Positions 44,601 through 55,999 of a stretch of 64,000 nucleotides of DNA are shown piece by piece. Made by a program: the position numbers and the translations under genes. Where the stretch lies: NCBI GenBank assembly GCA_943737045.1, contig CALSFV010000493.1, forward strand, positions 26,185 through 90,184, read 5' to 3'. Numbering within the stretch: the first letter of the stretch is position 1; every line of letters begins with the position of its first letter. Origin of the DNA: Parapristionchus giblindavisi. Its lineage: Eukaryota > Nematoda > Chromadorea > Rhabditida > Diplogasteridae. Under the pieces are notes generated by a model. That model searched no databases. It was not told the origin of the DNA and was given only the letters and a program-made list of their open reading frames with translations.

Positions 44601-47090
44601 TCTTTATTTCCATCATAACAAATGAACAATAGAACAGATATTTAATAAATATAGGTTGATGGAGGTCCGTCGCGTTATCAGCGAATCGGTTGAAGGCAGC
44701 AGGGATATGGGGTGGGAAATGGGGAAATGGTGTATGGGGTGGATAATTATAAATGGCGTAGAAGGGTGGGGGGGGGGGGGGGGCAAGAGGGGATCAATCT
44801 CAACAGAATTAAGGAAAGATTTAAAACGAATAGGAGAAGATGTAACAATATCCGTGGGAAGACTATTCCAGATATGAATTACTCTACTTGCACAGGTTGT
44901 CTTGGTACTCGGGATATTATATGGTATGGTTATACGGAATGGGTGATGTGAAAAGCGATGACTACGATAGAGAGGAATTTTAGAATACATAAAAGAATCA
45001 TCAAATTCATAATTCCTATTTAAAGAATTGTGTATAAAAACAAATCAGCAATAGAACGTCGTTTCTCAAGAGTGGTAAGGTTTAAAGCATTGAGCTGTGA
45101 AAGGTAATATACATATGGGATATTACAACGATAATACAAACGTTTAGTGAAATCACGTTGTAGTGATTCTATATCATTACATAAGTAAATGCTAGAGTGA
45201 TTCCAAACGATTGAAGAAGTTTCAATAATAGGACGGATGAAAGATGTATAGGCACGTACAGTAGCGACGAAAAGTATTCGCCCAAAACTTTGCAACGTCG
45301 TAACTTTTGACTCAGATGAGCAATCTGGCTCGTGTTATGGCACGATACTATAGTACAAGTGGGCATCGTATCCTACTCCTGTTGTTATGATTCGTCGTCC
45401 TATTATAGTGTATCGATCCTGGAACCCCTCAGTACTTACTCAGCGATAATTATTTCTTCAGCTAGAATTTTCTGAGACTTGTTGTTAATAGTGTATGAAC
45501 AACATTTACTGAGGAGTAGAATCCGCTATGCGATCGATTCTAGCTAATTCATTTCTGTGAGAAAATCGAAATTTCCGACATCGTTGATATTGGGCGAAAA
45601 TGTCATAACTCTGTGTTCAATGAAGCTGCATGATCTAAACTTGGCAGAGATAATATCCCTTGATCAATAGAAAACTTGGCCGAGTATCAGCCCGATCGGT
45701 TGAATTTTGAGAAATTTCGAAAATTTATTTTTCTCATTTTTCGAGATTCAGGAAGTACCTGGTCGGATTAATTTCGATTCAGTTCAACAGCAAGATGTCT
45801 TCTATATATAGTAGATAACAGTTTACTAGTGTTTCACGAAATTTCAAGTTCTTTCAAAGAAGTTATGATTGGAGAAAAGAGGTAGAAAATAGTTTGCATC
45901 TTTTTTCAGATTTTTTCAAGAAATTTGAGACTTTGCTCGATTAGGCTCATACTTTGTCATAACAATTATCATGAAGACAGAAGATGATCCCCTATAAGAG
46001 AATGACTATTGATGCTCTTTTTGTCCCATAAAAATCATTTAAAATTTTTGGATGATCTGAAAAAATCGTGCTATAAATATTTTCGACCTACTTTCTCCAT
46101 TCATAACTTCTTTGAAAGAACTTGAAATTTCGTGAAACACTAGTAAACTGTTATCTACTATATATAGAAGACATCTTGCTGTTGAACTGAATCGAAATTA
46201 ATCCGACCAGGTATGTACTTCCTGTATCTCGAAAAATGAGAAAAATAAATTTTCGAAATTTCTCAAAATTTAACCGATCGGGCTGATACTCGGCCAAGTT
46301 TTGTATTGATCAAGGGATATTATCTCTGCCAAGTTTAGATCATGCAGCTTCATTGAACACAGAGTTATGACATTTTCGCCCAATTTCAAGGGTGTCGGGA
46401 AATTTCGATTTTCTCACAGAAATGAATTAGCTAGAATTGATCGCATAGCGGATTTTACTCCTCAGTAAACGTTGTTCATACACTGTTAACAACAAGTCTC
46501 AGAAAATTCTAGCTGAAGAAATAATAATCGCTGAGTAAGTACTGAGGGGTTCCAGGATCGATACACTATAATAGGACGACGAATCATAACAACGGGAGTA
46601 GGATACGATGCCCACTTGTACTATATTATCGCGCCAAAACACGAGCCAGATTGTTCATCTGAGTCAAAAGTACTGACGTTGCAAAGTTTTGGGCGATTAC
46701 TTTTCGTCGCTACTGTATATAAACAAGGGGATCGCTGGAACGAAAAGATTTAAAAAGAATATTGATCTTTGATCTGGATTTAGTAACTACCTTCTTGATA
46801 TGATCGTTAAAGGTGAGGTTGGGCGAGAATAGAACTCCTAGATCTTTAACAGTGGAAACAGCATTGAGAACACTATCATTAAGAATATATTGAGTACGTT
46901 GTTTGAGTGGGCCAAAGTTCATCACCGAGCATTTAGCCTCATTTAAAGACATATTCCATTGCCGAGACCATTCAGATACCGAATCAATCGCAAGCTGCAG
47001 GTCATTGGCATACTTATGGACTTCAGCGAAAATCTTAAGATCATCTGCATAAATGAAAACTTGAAAAAAATCATTACCTGTCAATGATTG
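44600..47090 (-). mobile_element. CR1/jockey-type LINE fragment (RT C-terminal half), split by an insertion
   Basis: Minus strand, 47,084-46,718: VFIYADDLKIFAEV (the RT active site with YADD), then SEWSRQWNMSLNEAKCSVM and STVKDLGVLFSPNLTF. After the insertion at 46,715-45,260 the frame resumes as RAYTSFIRPIIETSSIVWNH and LQRDFTKRLYYRC, and finally SRVIHIWNSLPTDIV near 44,900. The order matches the RT thumb and C-terminal region of CR1/jockey LINEs. The 5' half (endonuclease and RT palm start) is missing. Confidence 0.8.
45260..46715. mobile_element. 1.46-kb TA-flanked palindrome (mariner-type ends)
   Basis: TA|CAGTAGCGACGAAAAGTATT on the left and the reverse complement followed by TA on the right, giving a TA target duplication. 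The arms pair over almost the whole length (centre about 45,985). No transposase ORF. It interrupts LINE coding sequence cleanly; the LINE frame is continuous once it is removed. Confidence 0.85.
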
Positions 47091-47326
47091 CCAATAATCA
47101 ATGATAAATCGATGATCACAGTTGTCCTTTCAGTTATCCTACACGGATCTGAACGCGCGAGAGCTTATCGCGACTTGTGACGGCACGGAGAAGATGAGAA
47201 GATGGAGGAGGGTGGGATTTATTGATTTATTGATTGATTTTTTTTCTTTTATCGATTCGTTAACTTCTCTTTGATCTTTGATCTCTGATATTTCATTCCG
47301 TGTCAAACGTCTTTTAGAGTACGAAA

Positions 47327-47842
47327 ATGAGCACAAATATTCTTGATGGACACTTTTTCTACTTTTTTCTCTGTTCATCTGATCAGTTATGTTTTGAGGT
47401 CCTGCTGCCTCTGCTCAATCGACCTAAACTGTCTGCGCTCGATATCGATTCGGTCATGACACGAAAACCTGCCGAAGATACGGTAGCATCGACGTATACG
47501 GTAGTGCCAATCTCGGGCGTGACCGATAGAGAAGAACCTGCTACAGCAACTACCACGCCACCTACCGTAGTCGATGAGGTAGTCTCAATTGACGTTGCCG
47601 TGCCCAATACTGCTGAGGTTGCGGTAGCTTCAGCCGCGCCCGATCCTGTGAATGTGCCAGACCCTGTGGTCGAACCGGAACCGACCCAGCCCAGAGTCAA
47701 GTTTGGTTTGCCCGAACCATCGCCCGAAACCGAGCCTGAACCCGAACCTGAATCAGCTAGACCGGAGACAGCGGTAGAAGTGGTTACCGTACCGACTTCG
47801 GCGGAAACTGTAGTTAGTGATTCAGAAAACGTTCATATATGA
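47327..47842 (+). CDS. Pro/Glu/Val-rich ORF truncated at the duplication junction
   Basis: 171 codons. The last 130 residues are Pro/Glu/Thr/Val-rich (VPDPVVEPEPTQPRV, PSPETEPEPEPES), which suggests a disordered acidic segment. The stop codon (TGA at 47,840) lies inside the inverted-duplication arm, so the natural C-terminus was lost or never here. The first part (FFYFFLCSSD) looks intronic, with a plausible acceptor TGATCAG at about 47,386. The minus strand is also open over 47,383-47,700 (Ser/Thr/Gly-rich), so strand is not certain. No recognised family. It may be an exon of a gene broken by the rearrangement. Confidence 0.35.
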   Translation: MSTNILDGHFFYFFLCSSDQLCFEVLLPLLNRPKLSALDIDSVMTRKPAEDTVASTYTVVPISGVTDREEPATATTTPPTVVDEVVSIDVAVPNTAEVAVASAAPDPVNVPDPVVEPEPTQPRVKFGLPEPSPETEPEPEPESARPETAVEVVTVPTSAETVVSDSENVHI

Positions 47843-50800
47843 CGAAACAACTCGAGAACTCTCGTGTCCTGCGAATTTCCAACTCTTGTAAGTCAATTTG
47901 AAGTTGTTTTATACTGCATTTTCATGCAACATTATAAGGAATACGGAGTTTTCCAAATTATTCTTCAATTATTACTCAAAAATTTAAAACAAATAAAAAT
48001 AAAATTAATGTTTATGATCATCATTATCTAATATATAATATTATTTTTACAGTGTTAACGATCGTGAAACCAGTACAGCAACTTGTGGTAAATATGGATG
48101 GATGAATAAGGATAACACAGTCGTTCATAATTTCACAAGTAATCCACGATCGGGAATTTCGGCGATTTGCAGACACAGTAAGTATTGATTGCATGATACG
48201 TAATGTTCGGTTTAAGTGAAATATACCGTATACTTAAGTAAAACCCTTTATAAATTACTGTTGTTGAAAAGCTTAGTTGCGTCCCCTTTCCAAATGCACG
48301 ACCACTCTACATTTAATTTTAAAAAAAAGAATAAATAAACATTCAGAATGTCATTCATCTTTCTTGATTTCTGGTTGTGATTCTTCTGACCATTCGTGCC
48401 ACAGCGTAGGGATCATTTCGACGAAACAGATACATTATCATTATCGATTTTTTAGTTCAAATATGAAAACAAAATTGTGAGCTGTGAAGGAAACTCTGAA
48501 ATTCTAATGTAAGCTATTTCACTCTTTTCTGTATAAGAAAACCGGGAATTGAAAACAATTTTGAATATGACAAATGAATACCAAACCGCGAATCTAATAG
48601 AAATCCTTCGATTTCTTTTTTTTCAGATTCAAAACGGACAAGAAAGAAAGTTTTGATGAAATTCAATGTACTGATAATGGTTATGGAAATAATGGTTCAA
48701 AGTTATTTGATCGAACTCAAAATAACTTCCACGTAGAAGTACAGTGCAGAGATTGTTAGTGATTTTATTTTTTATAACATTTTTTTAAATATTTAATTTA
48801 CTTTAAATTTATTTTAATTCAATTTTATTTAATTGTTTCATAACGAAATTTCATTTAGTATGTGATGGCAGTTATGTCAAACCAGCTATGGATTGTACTG
48901 GAGATTGTGTACATCAATACAAATCAAATATACTCACTTGTAGTGAAGTACAAAAAATGCTTGTGTAAGATTTTTTGAGAATAGATGTATTATAGTTTTG
49001 TATTTTTTTACAAATTGTGGAAGCTCCAAGCAATTCAAAAACTTTTGAAACTATAAATAACTTTTCAGAGTCAATGGAACAGCCAGATATTCCGATTTGA
49101 CATGCACTAAAGAAGGATGGTTCAATTCGAAAGATGAATTGATCTTTGATTTCAAGAAGGAAACTGATCGAATTTTGAATACTGAATGCGTTGAGAGTAA
49201 GCTGTTTTCTGAGTTTTTCTTTGAGCTTATCTTTGAGCTTATAAATATGATAATATATGTTCGGAAAAATATTCATTTAACTTTTCGTTTGCTGTAATAA
49301 ATATTTGTAGATGATTGTCTACTCAGTGATTTCGCGTGTTCAGCTAGCGAAGGAACATGCAAGCATGTTAGTTTTCACTATGATTTTCGGAGTTTTTGTT
49401 TTTATTTTTTCACAATTCAGCCAAACAAGATCGCAAAGAAATATCGCATGTCATGCGACAGTGAGGGTCTAGAAATCAAGTATGAATATTTATTTTATAT
49501 CCTTTATTGGAAGAATAAAGTAGTTGATTAATAAACATGAGTTAAATTTATAGATTTTATATTTTGCATCTTTTATTATTTATATTTACATTTGCAGATT
49601 CAAGAATGATACCTATTCCGCTAACTCCGATTATCTTGAATGTAGAGAAGGAAATTGGTTTAATGAGAACAACGTTATTGTATTCAAAAGCGAACGAAAC
49701 AAGAAAATGCCTCTGACCTGCATTGCAGATAGTGAGTATAATTTATTCCTTATTTTTCAAGTAATTTTTGTTATTTCGTGGAAAGAATTTTTATTTTTGG
49801 CAACAGAAAATATACAGATCAATAGTGTATTATGGATGTCTTGTGTGTGATAATACGTAATTAAAATTGAATTTTTAGAATGTCGAAAGTGCTCAACCAC
49901 TTTGCCGAATGCGCCAAGATTTTGTAGTTCGGGTAATCTATGTAATCGAAACGCGGCTCCGAAGATCGAGTCTTTCACTTCCAATGAACAAGAAATTGAC
50001 ACCGCAAAATCAAACGGTGAAACCCCTCCGAGTCCAGAGATTTGTCAGAGATTTTTCGTAAGTCGCTTATACTCTGATTTTCAACTTCTTTGAAAATTGC
50101 TTCTTAAAAAACTTCGAATAAATCAATGAACTTTCAGTGTTCATCAAAGTTCTACTACGTTTCGAAGCCTGGCGATAAAGGATTGTATATTAGCGAAGAT
50201 ATCGAAAAGCAAAGATACCAGAAACCATCGATTCATTGTGGTAGAAGTGGACTTTGGAATGATCTTCGAGGAGAACCTTTTGATTCTTTAACATGTCTCA
50301 AACGAAGTATGTGTTATTACCGATATGACTTGAACTATTTTTATTCATTTTTACTAACTAGAGTTACAAAATATTCCAAAACTATACCAAATGGAGTAAT
50401 TTTAGTTCCATGTGGAGAATACAGTACTCTCAGAACTGATTGTCCTATAAGAGATGATTTCAACGCTACTTGCACAAGCACTGTATATAATTTTCAGACT
50501 TTTTATAATCACAGATTTTCAAAAATTGATTTCCGTTAAACACAATGTTGAAAGAGAAAAAGATATGTTTTAATCGTTATTGGTTTAAAATAAAGGAAGA
50601 AATGGCAAAACTGGAAAGTGGTTCTGTTCAAAGAAATATGGAAGAAGATCGTCCTCTTACATGTCCTTCAGGAACTCGGATGTTGTAAGGATTTCATTAA
50701 AAACACGTTGCACATTACATACAAAAATAACACGTATCTACGTAACAGCTACTATGACACTATCTTTCGTCTAAAAAATATGAGAGATAGGGAGACATAG

Positions 50801-52419
50801 TGACTGAGGTCATAAAGAGGGTCGCAAATAAGATTTATGATAGTTCTTTAGGAATATCTTTTCAGTTATCATTCAGCTTCATTTAAATTTTTTCAGTTAC
50901 TATGTTAATGAAGATGATTTATGGACGGAACAAAAAGAGCTAAAATGTCTCAAAAATGGACTTTGGCAAGTGATTGTGAACGGCAAATCTGTCACTTTGA
51001 AAAGAGGAAGAGAATTGGGAAGTCTAATTGGTGAAGCGAGTTCTGTTGGCGACGAAGACAAAAGTTGGATAATCTGTGCTGATCAAAGACCGGATTACAT
51101 CAAACATATCATTACTACTAAAGAAACAACCACGACTCCTCGACCAACCACAACTACTACGCCTTTCTACAGTAAGTTTAATCGATAAATCACCAATTCA
51201 CACATGATTTTAAAACAAACGGTGCTTAAAACAAAATATTTTCCAGTCTGTAAGCACTGTCAGGATAAGGCCATTGAAATATCGATGAATTGTGACAATT
51301 GTCTGAAGATCGAAGGAAATGTCGAATATTCTACAGAAGCCAATGGAATCTGTCGACTAAAGGTTCAATTTACGTGAATTTGCATATTTAATTATAAGAT
51401 GTTTATATCTAAACCCAAGAAACGGGTGAATAAAATGAGCGAGACTAATTTTTCAGAGCAAGAAGGGTTTCGCAGTTGGTGCCGAAAAGAAAGTGATAGA
51501 CTCAACGATTCAATGTATGATGGAAGACAATAATATCGTCTATAAACTAGAAGACAGTGGCGAGAAAATCAGCAAGTTTGCCCCACTCAGTAAGTCAGAA
51601 ATTGCGCACATTGCAAAGATTCATGGTAAAATGATTTTTTCAGGTAATCACCACGAAGAATCTGTTAGTTTCAAAAGTTAAAGAAAAAATATGATCGACT
51701 AGGGTCGACTATTACTAAAAATACCGAATTCAAAACATTCAAATATTATATAATAGATAACGTTCCACGCATATGTAACAAGAAAATTATGCAATTAGAT
51801 GATGTAATAATCGGTTGAATATTGATTTTTAGATGAGTAAAGGAATTCTCACCACAATCATCATCGTACCTATTCTCATTCTAATCGGAGTCGCCGTTTT
51901 AGCTGCAATTCTGGTCAGTTTTTCGATGTTGATCCATTCCGTTGATCATTTTTGCTCCGAGCTCTGATATTTTGTGTAGACGATACAATCATATCAGTAC
52001 ATTTAAATTTTATAAATACAAATGTTTATTCATCCATAAACCGACTTTACTCCAACTCGCCCCATTTTGATCAGTACTACAATAAGAGTATTCTTTAAAT
52101 AAAATTATTGATAAACATGGAATTGAATTTGAATATGTCGTGCTGAAATATTATTATTATTATTGTCCATAATAGATATATCGTCGTCGAAAAGCAGCTG
52201 CCAAGAAAGAAAAAGAGAAGAATAAAGGACTCGAACAGAAGTATGGTTTATCTTTCACCATTTAGAAAATCTTTCAATGTCATCATAGTTTCTTGATTTC
52301 AATTCCAATGAATTTATACACTAACACGATTAAGATTTTTTCAAATGTTCGATTTTAGGAATAATTCGATCATGGAAAATATCTCCATCGTGGATGACAG
52401 AAAGACAGTGGAACTCTGA
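47833..52419 (+). CDS. partial inverted copy of the modular membrane gene (exons 75-95)
   Basis: Exons mirror the minus-strand original: 47836-47891 (exon 75, first bases lost), 48053-48177, 48347-48405, 48456-48508, 48627-48754, 48859-48964, 49069-49196, 49311-49366, 49421-49479, 49598-49731, 49879-50057, 50138-50306, 50364-50482, 50596-50684, 50897-51171, 51247-51362, 51457-51589, 51644-51663, 51833-51913, 52176-52240, 52359-52419. Every splice site and frame from exon 76 on is intact: four modules, Thr/Pro stalk, membrane helix and tail. It lacks a signal peptide and start codon. One visible replacement is CGKYGW here against CGKNGW in the original exon 76; a GTC/GCC difference in exon 88 is synonymous in the real frame. 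It could be silent, or could be expressed as a fusion through an upstream AG at 47,825. Confidence 0.7.
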
Positions 52420-53560
52420 AAAAGGGGGCGGAGTCACAGGATAGAAATATCCTGAATAAAACTTGACAACAAACCAAGATTACCCTTTAACGATAAAAGA
52501 TTCTATCATAACACGGCATTTAGATACATTCGATGAAATTATTTGAACAATTGTGAAGTGCTGGTTGAAGAGTAGGAAGGAAGGAAATGTGGCCAAAGTA
52601 TCAATAAGAATTAGTTATTGATTGGATCATTGATTGTGATTTTTTTTCGAAATCGGTGTTTATACTAACAATAAATTACAAAGGAAACCATATCACAGTA
52701 AAAAAAATTGTGTTTGGAAAAATCGAGTCTGCGATGAAAAAGACCCCTCACGCATGGCACATACACACTATGACAAAGGCTCATTCGCATGCTTTAAATT
52801 AGTTATTGAGATATGGCTTGCTTGGCTACATAAATACTTGGCCGCATACCTCCCACTCCGAGAAAACTCGATTCTGTCAAACTCGAGACTGTCAGACGAT
52901 TTATGTATTTATTATTAAAATACTACAGCGATTAACATTAATATGAATAAAGTGTTCTGGGATCGACGGGATCATTCATTCACTCTAGCCAATGATATAT
53001 CTTTCAAAGAAAGTCGGCGCCTTTGTCGTCGTTGACGGATTGTTTCTATATTGTTCGTACAGCTTTTCATTAGCTTCCAAAATGAAATCATTGGCTCCTT
53101 CCTTCTTGCATATATCAATATAGTAATGTTGCCCCGGGCCCTCTTGAGGAAGATCGGCTCGAATAACATTGCGTTCGTTACTATTCACCTGGATTTAGGG
53201 ATTGAGTTATGATCTTTGATCTTTTATCTTTGTTCTCTCCTTTCTCATGTCTTATCACTGTTATGATGTCGCTATCGTCGATATAGCACCATTTATTTTA
53301 TAAGGTCCTGGTTCATTCCCGCTTACTTTTATCAACGACAAAAAAGAAACTCACATAATTCACAGCGATTTTGAGGTGAACCTTGAATGGATCTGTCATG
53401 ATTGAAACATTGAAGTGCATTCGTAAAGGATACGCTCTCCTACTGCAGATGATCCCTGAGGAAACAGCGCGTTCCCTGTGGAGAGTCTGAATGGGAGAGG
53501 TCTTTCAAAGATCACATATCAAAACAAGTTTGAGAAAGAACGATATTTCGTGTGAGCATG
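47833..53560. repeat. arm 2 of the large inverted duplication
   Basis: Reverse complement of 10,486-16,173. It carries the complete neighbouring TTL gene, of which arm 1 has only a remnant, and lacks arm 1's AAT tract. The intron between exons 76 and 77 differs in length (about 170 against 125 bp). Confidence 0.9.
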
Positions 53561-53915
53561 GTAAGAAATTCGAGGAAATAGAATCTTTCATGATCTTCCT
53601 GATTGATTGATAATAGAACGTAAAACGTTAAAAATTCTAACACTAACATAACAAAATATTAAATTAAATAAAATAATTTATTTCACTTTCACTTACAAAA
53701 AAATTAACTTCACTTACATTATTTTTGTATTCAGTCGTCCACAACTCAATATACGCAGGGATGTTTCTCCTTTCACATGTGATAGTGACATCCAGTGCGT
53801 AGTTATTGTCAGTAGAGGTACTAGATAGACTACTAGAGGCACTAGGTATACTAATAGTGTATGCTACGGAGATGAATGGAAGGTATGTGATGATTAACTG
53901 GAGAGGTGATGTCAT
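52985..53915 (-). CDS. secreted transthyretin-like family protein (3 exons, 177 aa)
   Basis: Exons 53718-53915, 53355-53486 and 52985-53188, all phase 0. The chosen ATG at 53,915 follows a TTTAG acceptor by two bases and begins a signal peptide (MTSPLQLIITYLPFISVAYT). The mature part starts with a beta-strand pattern LDVTITCERRNIPAYIELW, very like the VTIKCNNHPIPAHIELW of the next gene and like the first strands and Cys-Asn-Gly-x-Pro loop of nematode TTL proteins. The middle exon (44 codons) equals that of the neighbour in length and in the YPLRMHFNV / YPVTLTVK strand. The last exon is a longer charged tail (ADLPQEGPGQHY ... FFERYIIG). TTL proteins are secreted; their ligands are mostly unknown. 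Its ortholog in arm 1 is broken. Confidence 0.55.
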
Positions 53916-54109
53916 CCCTAAATATGAACGAATTAAATTAGTGAATTTATTGACCAGCGTTTCTGGAGAGGCGATAGGTGAAACAAATTGTGAATGTGTG
54001 TAATGAGGTACCGAGAGAAATTTCCTACGATATTTATGATACGTGTGACATTTATTCGTTTTAATCACGATTCACATCTGAAACGACATTTGAAAATATT
54101 AATTGAAAA

Positions 54110-54215
54110 CCTGAGCTAATTTAACTCTTCGTTCTGGCAATACTCTCTGCAAACAAAGAAAACGAGAGAGCATTCCCAGAGCGGAGAATTAGTTCGGTGT
54201 GTGCCTGTAAAGGAA
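54110..54215. repeat. palindromic 'CTCCGCTCTGGC' MITE, copy d
   Basis: TGAGCTAATTTAACTCTTCG to GTTCGGTGTGTGCCTGTAAA, between the two TTL genes. Confidence 0.65.
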
Positions 54216-54528
54216 GTGATGCTTTACGCGCTTATTCACAGCAAAATGTCAAAAACGATCTTGATTCTGATGATTATACGATTTCACTGGAGAAACTTTA
54301 CAGATCGTACGACATTGACCTTCTGTGAATTATGCAAAACAGTGGATTAGAAATTTATATTTTATGTTTAAAAGTACATTGTGATTTTCTTGATGGGAAA
54401 AACTTTAAGTCAATCAACCAATCACTCAATCTTTATTCTCTCGATTTACGAAGTTTATTTGGGTTGTGTGAAGGCACTAGTAACATGTAAATGTAATGAA
54501 ACAATTTCAATTTATTGCATGTAATATT

Positions 54529-55995
54529 TTATTGACACGAGGGTGCAATGAAGGGAGGAAAAACATTCGCGCAGACGTCAGCGTTTCTCTCGACATTTCC
54601 TCCTCTGATTTGATCCAATTTGATCTTCAACACCTGTAATTCGATTCATGTTTTAAATTTTTCTTAATATTTAAAAATTTTAAAAATTTAATATATTATG
54701 ACCTACTTACTTACATATGACAAATTGAGAATCTCGATTATATTTGATCTATGGCTTACGAAAAATTGAAATAAGAAATAGATGATAATGGACATACAAG
54801 CTAACCTTATTCTGCTGTTCTTTGTCCAATCGTACGATGAGATACGGTGACATATCGAAGAATTCATCGTCTTTCACAGTCAGAGTCACCGGATAATCTT
54901 TGACATCGGCGACCAGTGCGACATCGCCCTTGTCATCCTTACAAAAAATATATCTATTAAATATATTAATATATATTTAATTAAATATTAAATATATATT
55001 AATGTTAAATATATATTATAAATTTACTTTGAAACTGTCCAATCTGGAGCGGCTTCCGCTCACTTTTTTTAATATCTGCGATGGAATTTGGAATGACTCT
55101 ACCCTGGCAACACTATCTCGCTATCTTTGTCTACGAGAGTGTGTTGCCAGAGGTGAGAACCAAATTAGTTTGCTATATCATTAAAGAGATACCCCAAGCT
55201 AATTTGAAACTCTCCGCTCTGGCCACACTATCTCGCTTTCTTTGTCTACGAGAGATTACTGCAAGAGTGACTGTAAAAGTAGACTGCGGTGTGCCTTTAA
55301 AAGACCATCTTATCGTTCTTTGGGAACTTTCATGTTTTTTGGCCCGGGGTAATTTACATAAGTTCTGCATTTGCAGAACTGCTCCCCTGTTAGGGGATGC
55401 ACACCCTCCCATTTTAGGGAGGGCAGTCCAATGGGGGCCCGTGCTCCCCGCCCTCTCCTCGAAATGGGAGAGCGCTGGACTGAAACGAAGAAGAAGGAAG
55501 ACGGCTTTTATAGATATTTGTAATTATATTAAATTGTGTTAGGATTTTAACGAGAGAGTACGAAAATTGAGAGAGCAATTCATTATTTTATCCTCGCATT
55601 CCGCAATGGCAGGGTCGGTTTTTACACATTTTATGTCACATTTAGACCGCGCAATGGAGAAATAGAAACTAATTAAGAAATGGCGAGTGGTGAATGATAG
55701 CGAGTTTAATGCAAATTTTGCCCGGGCCAAAAATCAGGAAAGTGCCGTTCTTTGTCGGTAGAATACTACGGTGAAACTACTAAACTGGTGAAAATAAAAA
55801 CTATGATGTGGAACCATTGGTGAGAAAATTTAATGATTAGCAAAAGACTTATACCGGATCAAATAAATCGGACTCCCATAGTTCGATATGAGCCGGAATT
55901 GGATGATTATTGCACTTGATTGTGACGTTTACTGTGTACACAGCTGAGGCCATTGCAATCAATGATAAAAATGCAAACATATTGATTAATTCCAT
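54529..55995 (-). CDS. secreted transthyretin-like family protein (3 exons, 125 aa)
   Basis: Exons 55855-55995, 54806-54937 and 54529-54633, phase 0 throughout. TTTCAG directly abuts the ATG (probable trans-splice site). Signal peptide MELINMFAFLSLIAMASA, then VYTVNVTIKCNNHPIPAHI and ELWESDLFDPDDKGDVAL. This fits the start of the nematode TTL fold: a strand, Cys-Asn-x-x-Pro, then ELWE-D-x-x-DPDD. A second strand pair is YPVTLTVKDDEFFDMSPYLI, and the C-terminus has two more cysteines (ADVCANVF ... APSCQ). At 125 aa it is close to the usual length. It is a tandem paralog of the gene at 52,985-53,915. MITEs occupy its first intron. Expected to act extracellularly; ligand unknown. Confidence 0.65.
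55028..55305. repeat. two adjacent 'CTCCGCTCTGGC' MITE copies (e, f)
   Basis: The first is a degraded palindrome (core ACTATCTCGCTATCTTTGTC); the second starts AAGCTAATTTGAAACTCTCC and ends near GCGGTGTGCCTTTAAA. Both are in intron 1 of the TTL gene. Confidence 0.65.
55335..55736. repeat. 400-bp element with TTTTGGCCCGGG ends
   Basis: TTTTTGGCCCGGGGTAA at 55,335 and its inverse TTTTGCCCGGGCCAAAAA at 55,717. GC-rich inside (CCCTCCCATTTTAGGGAGGG). In intron 1 of the TTL gene. Confidence 0.55.
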
Positions 55996-55999
55996 CTGA

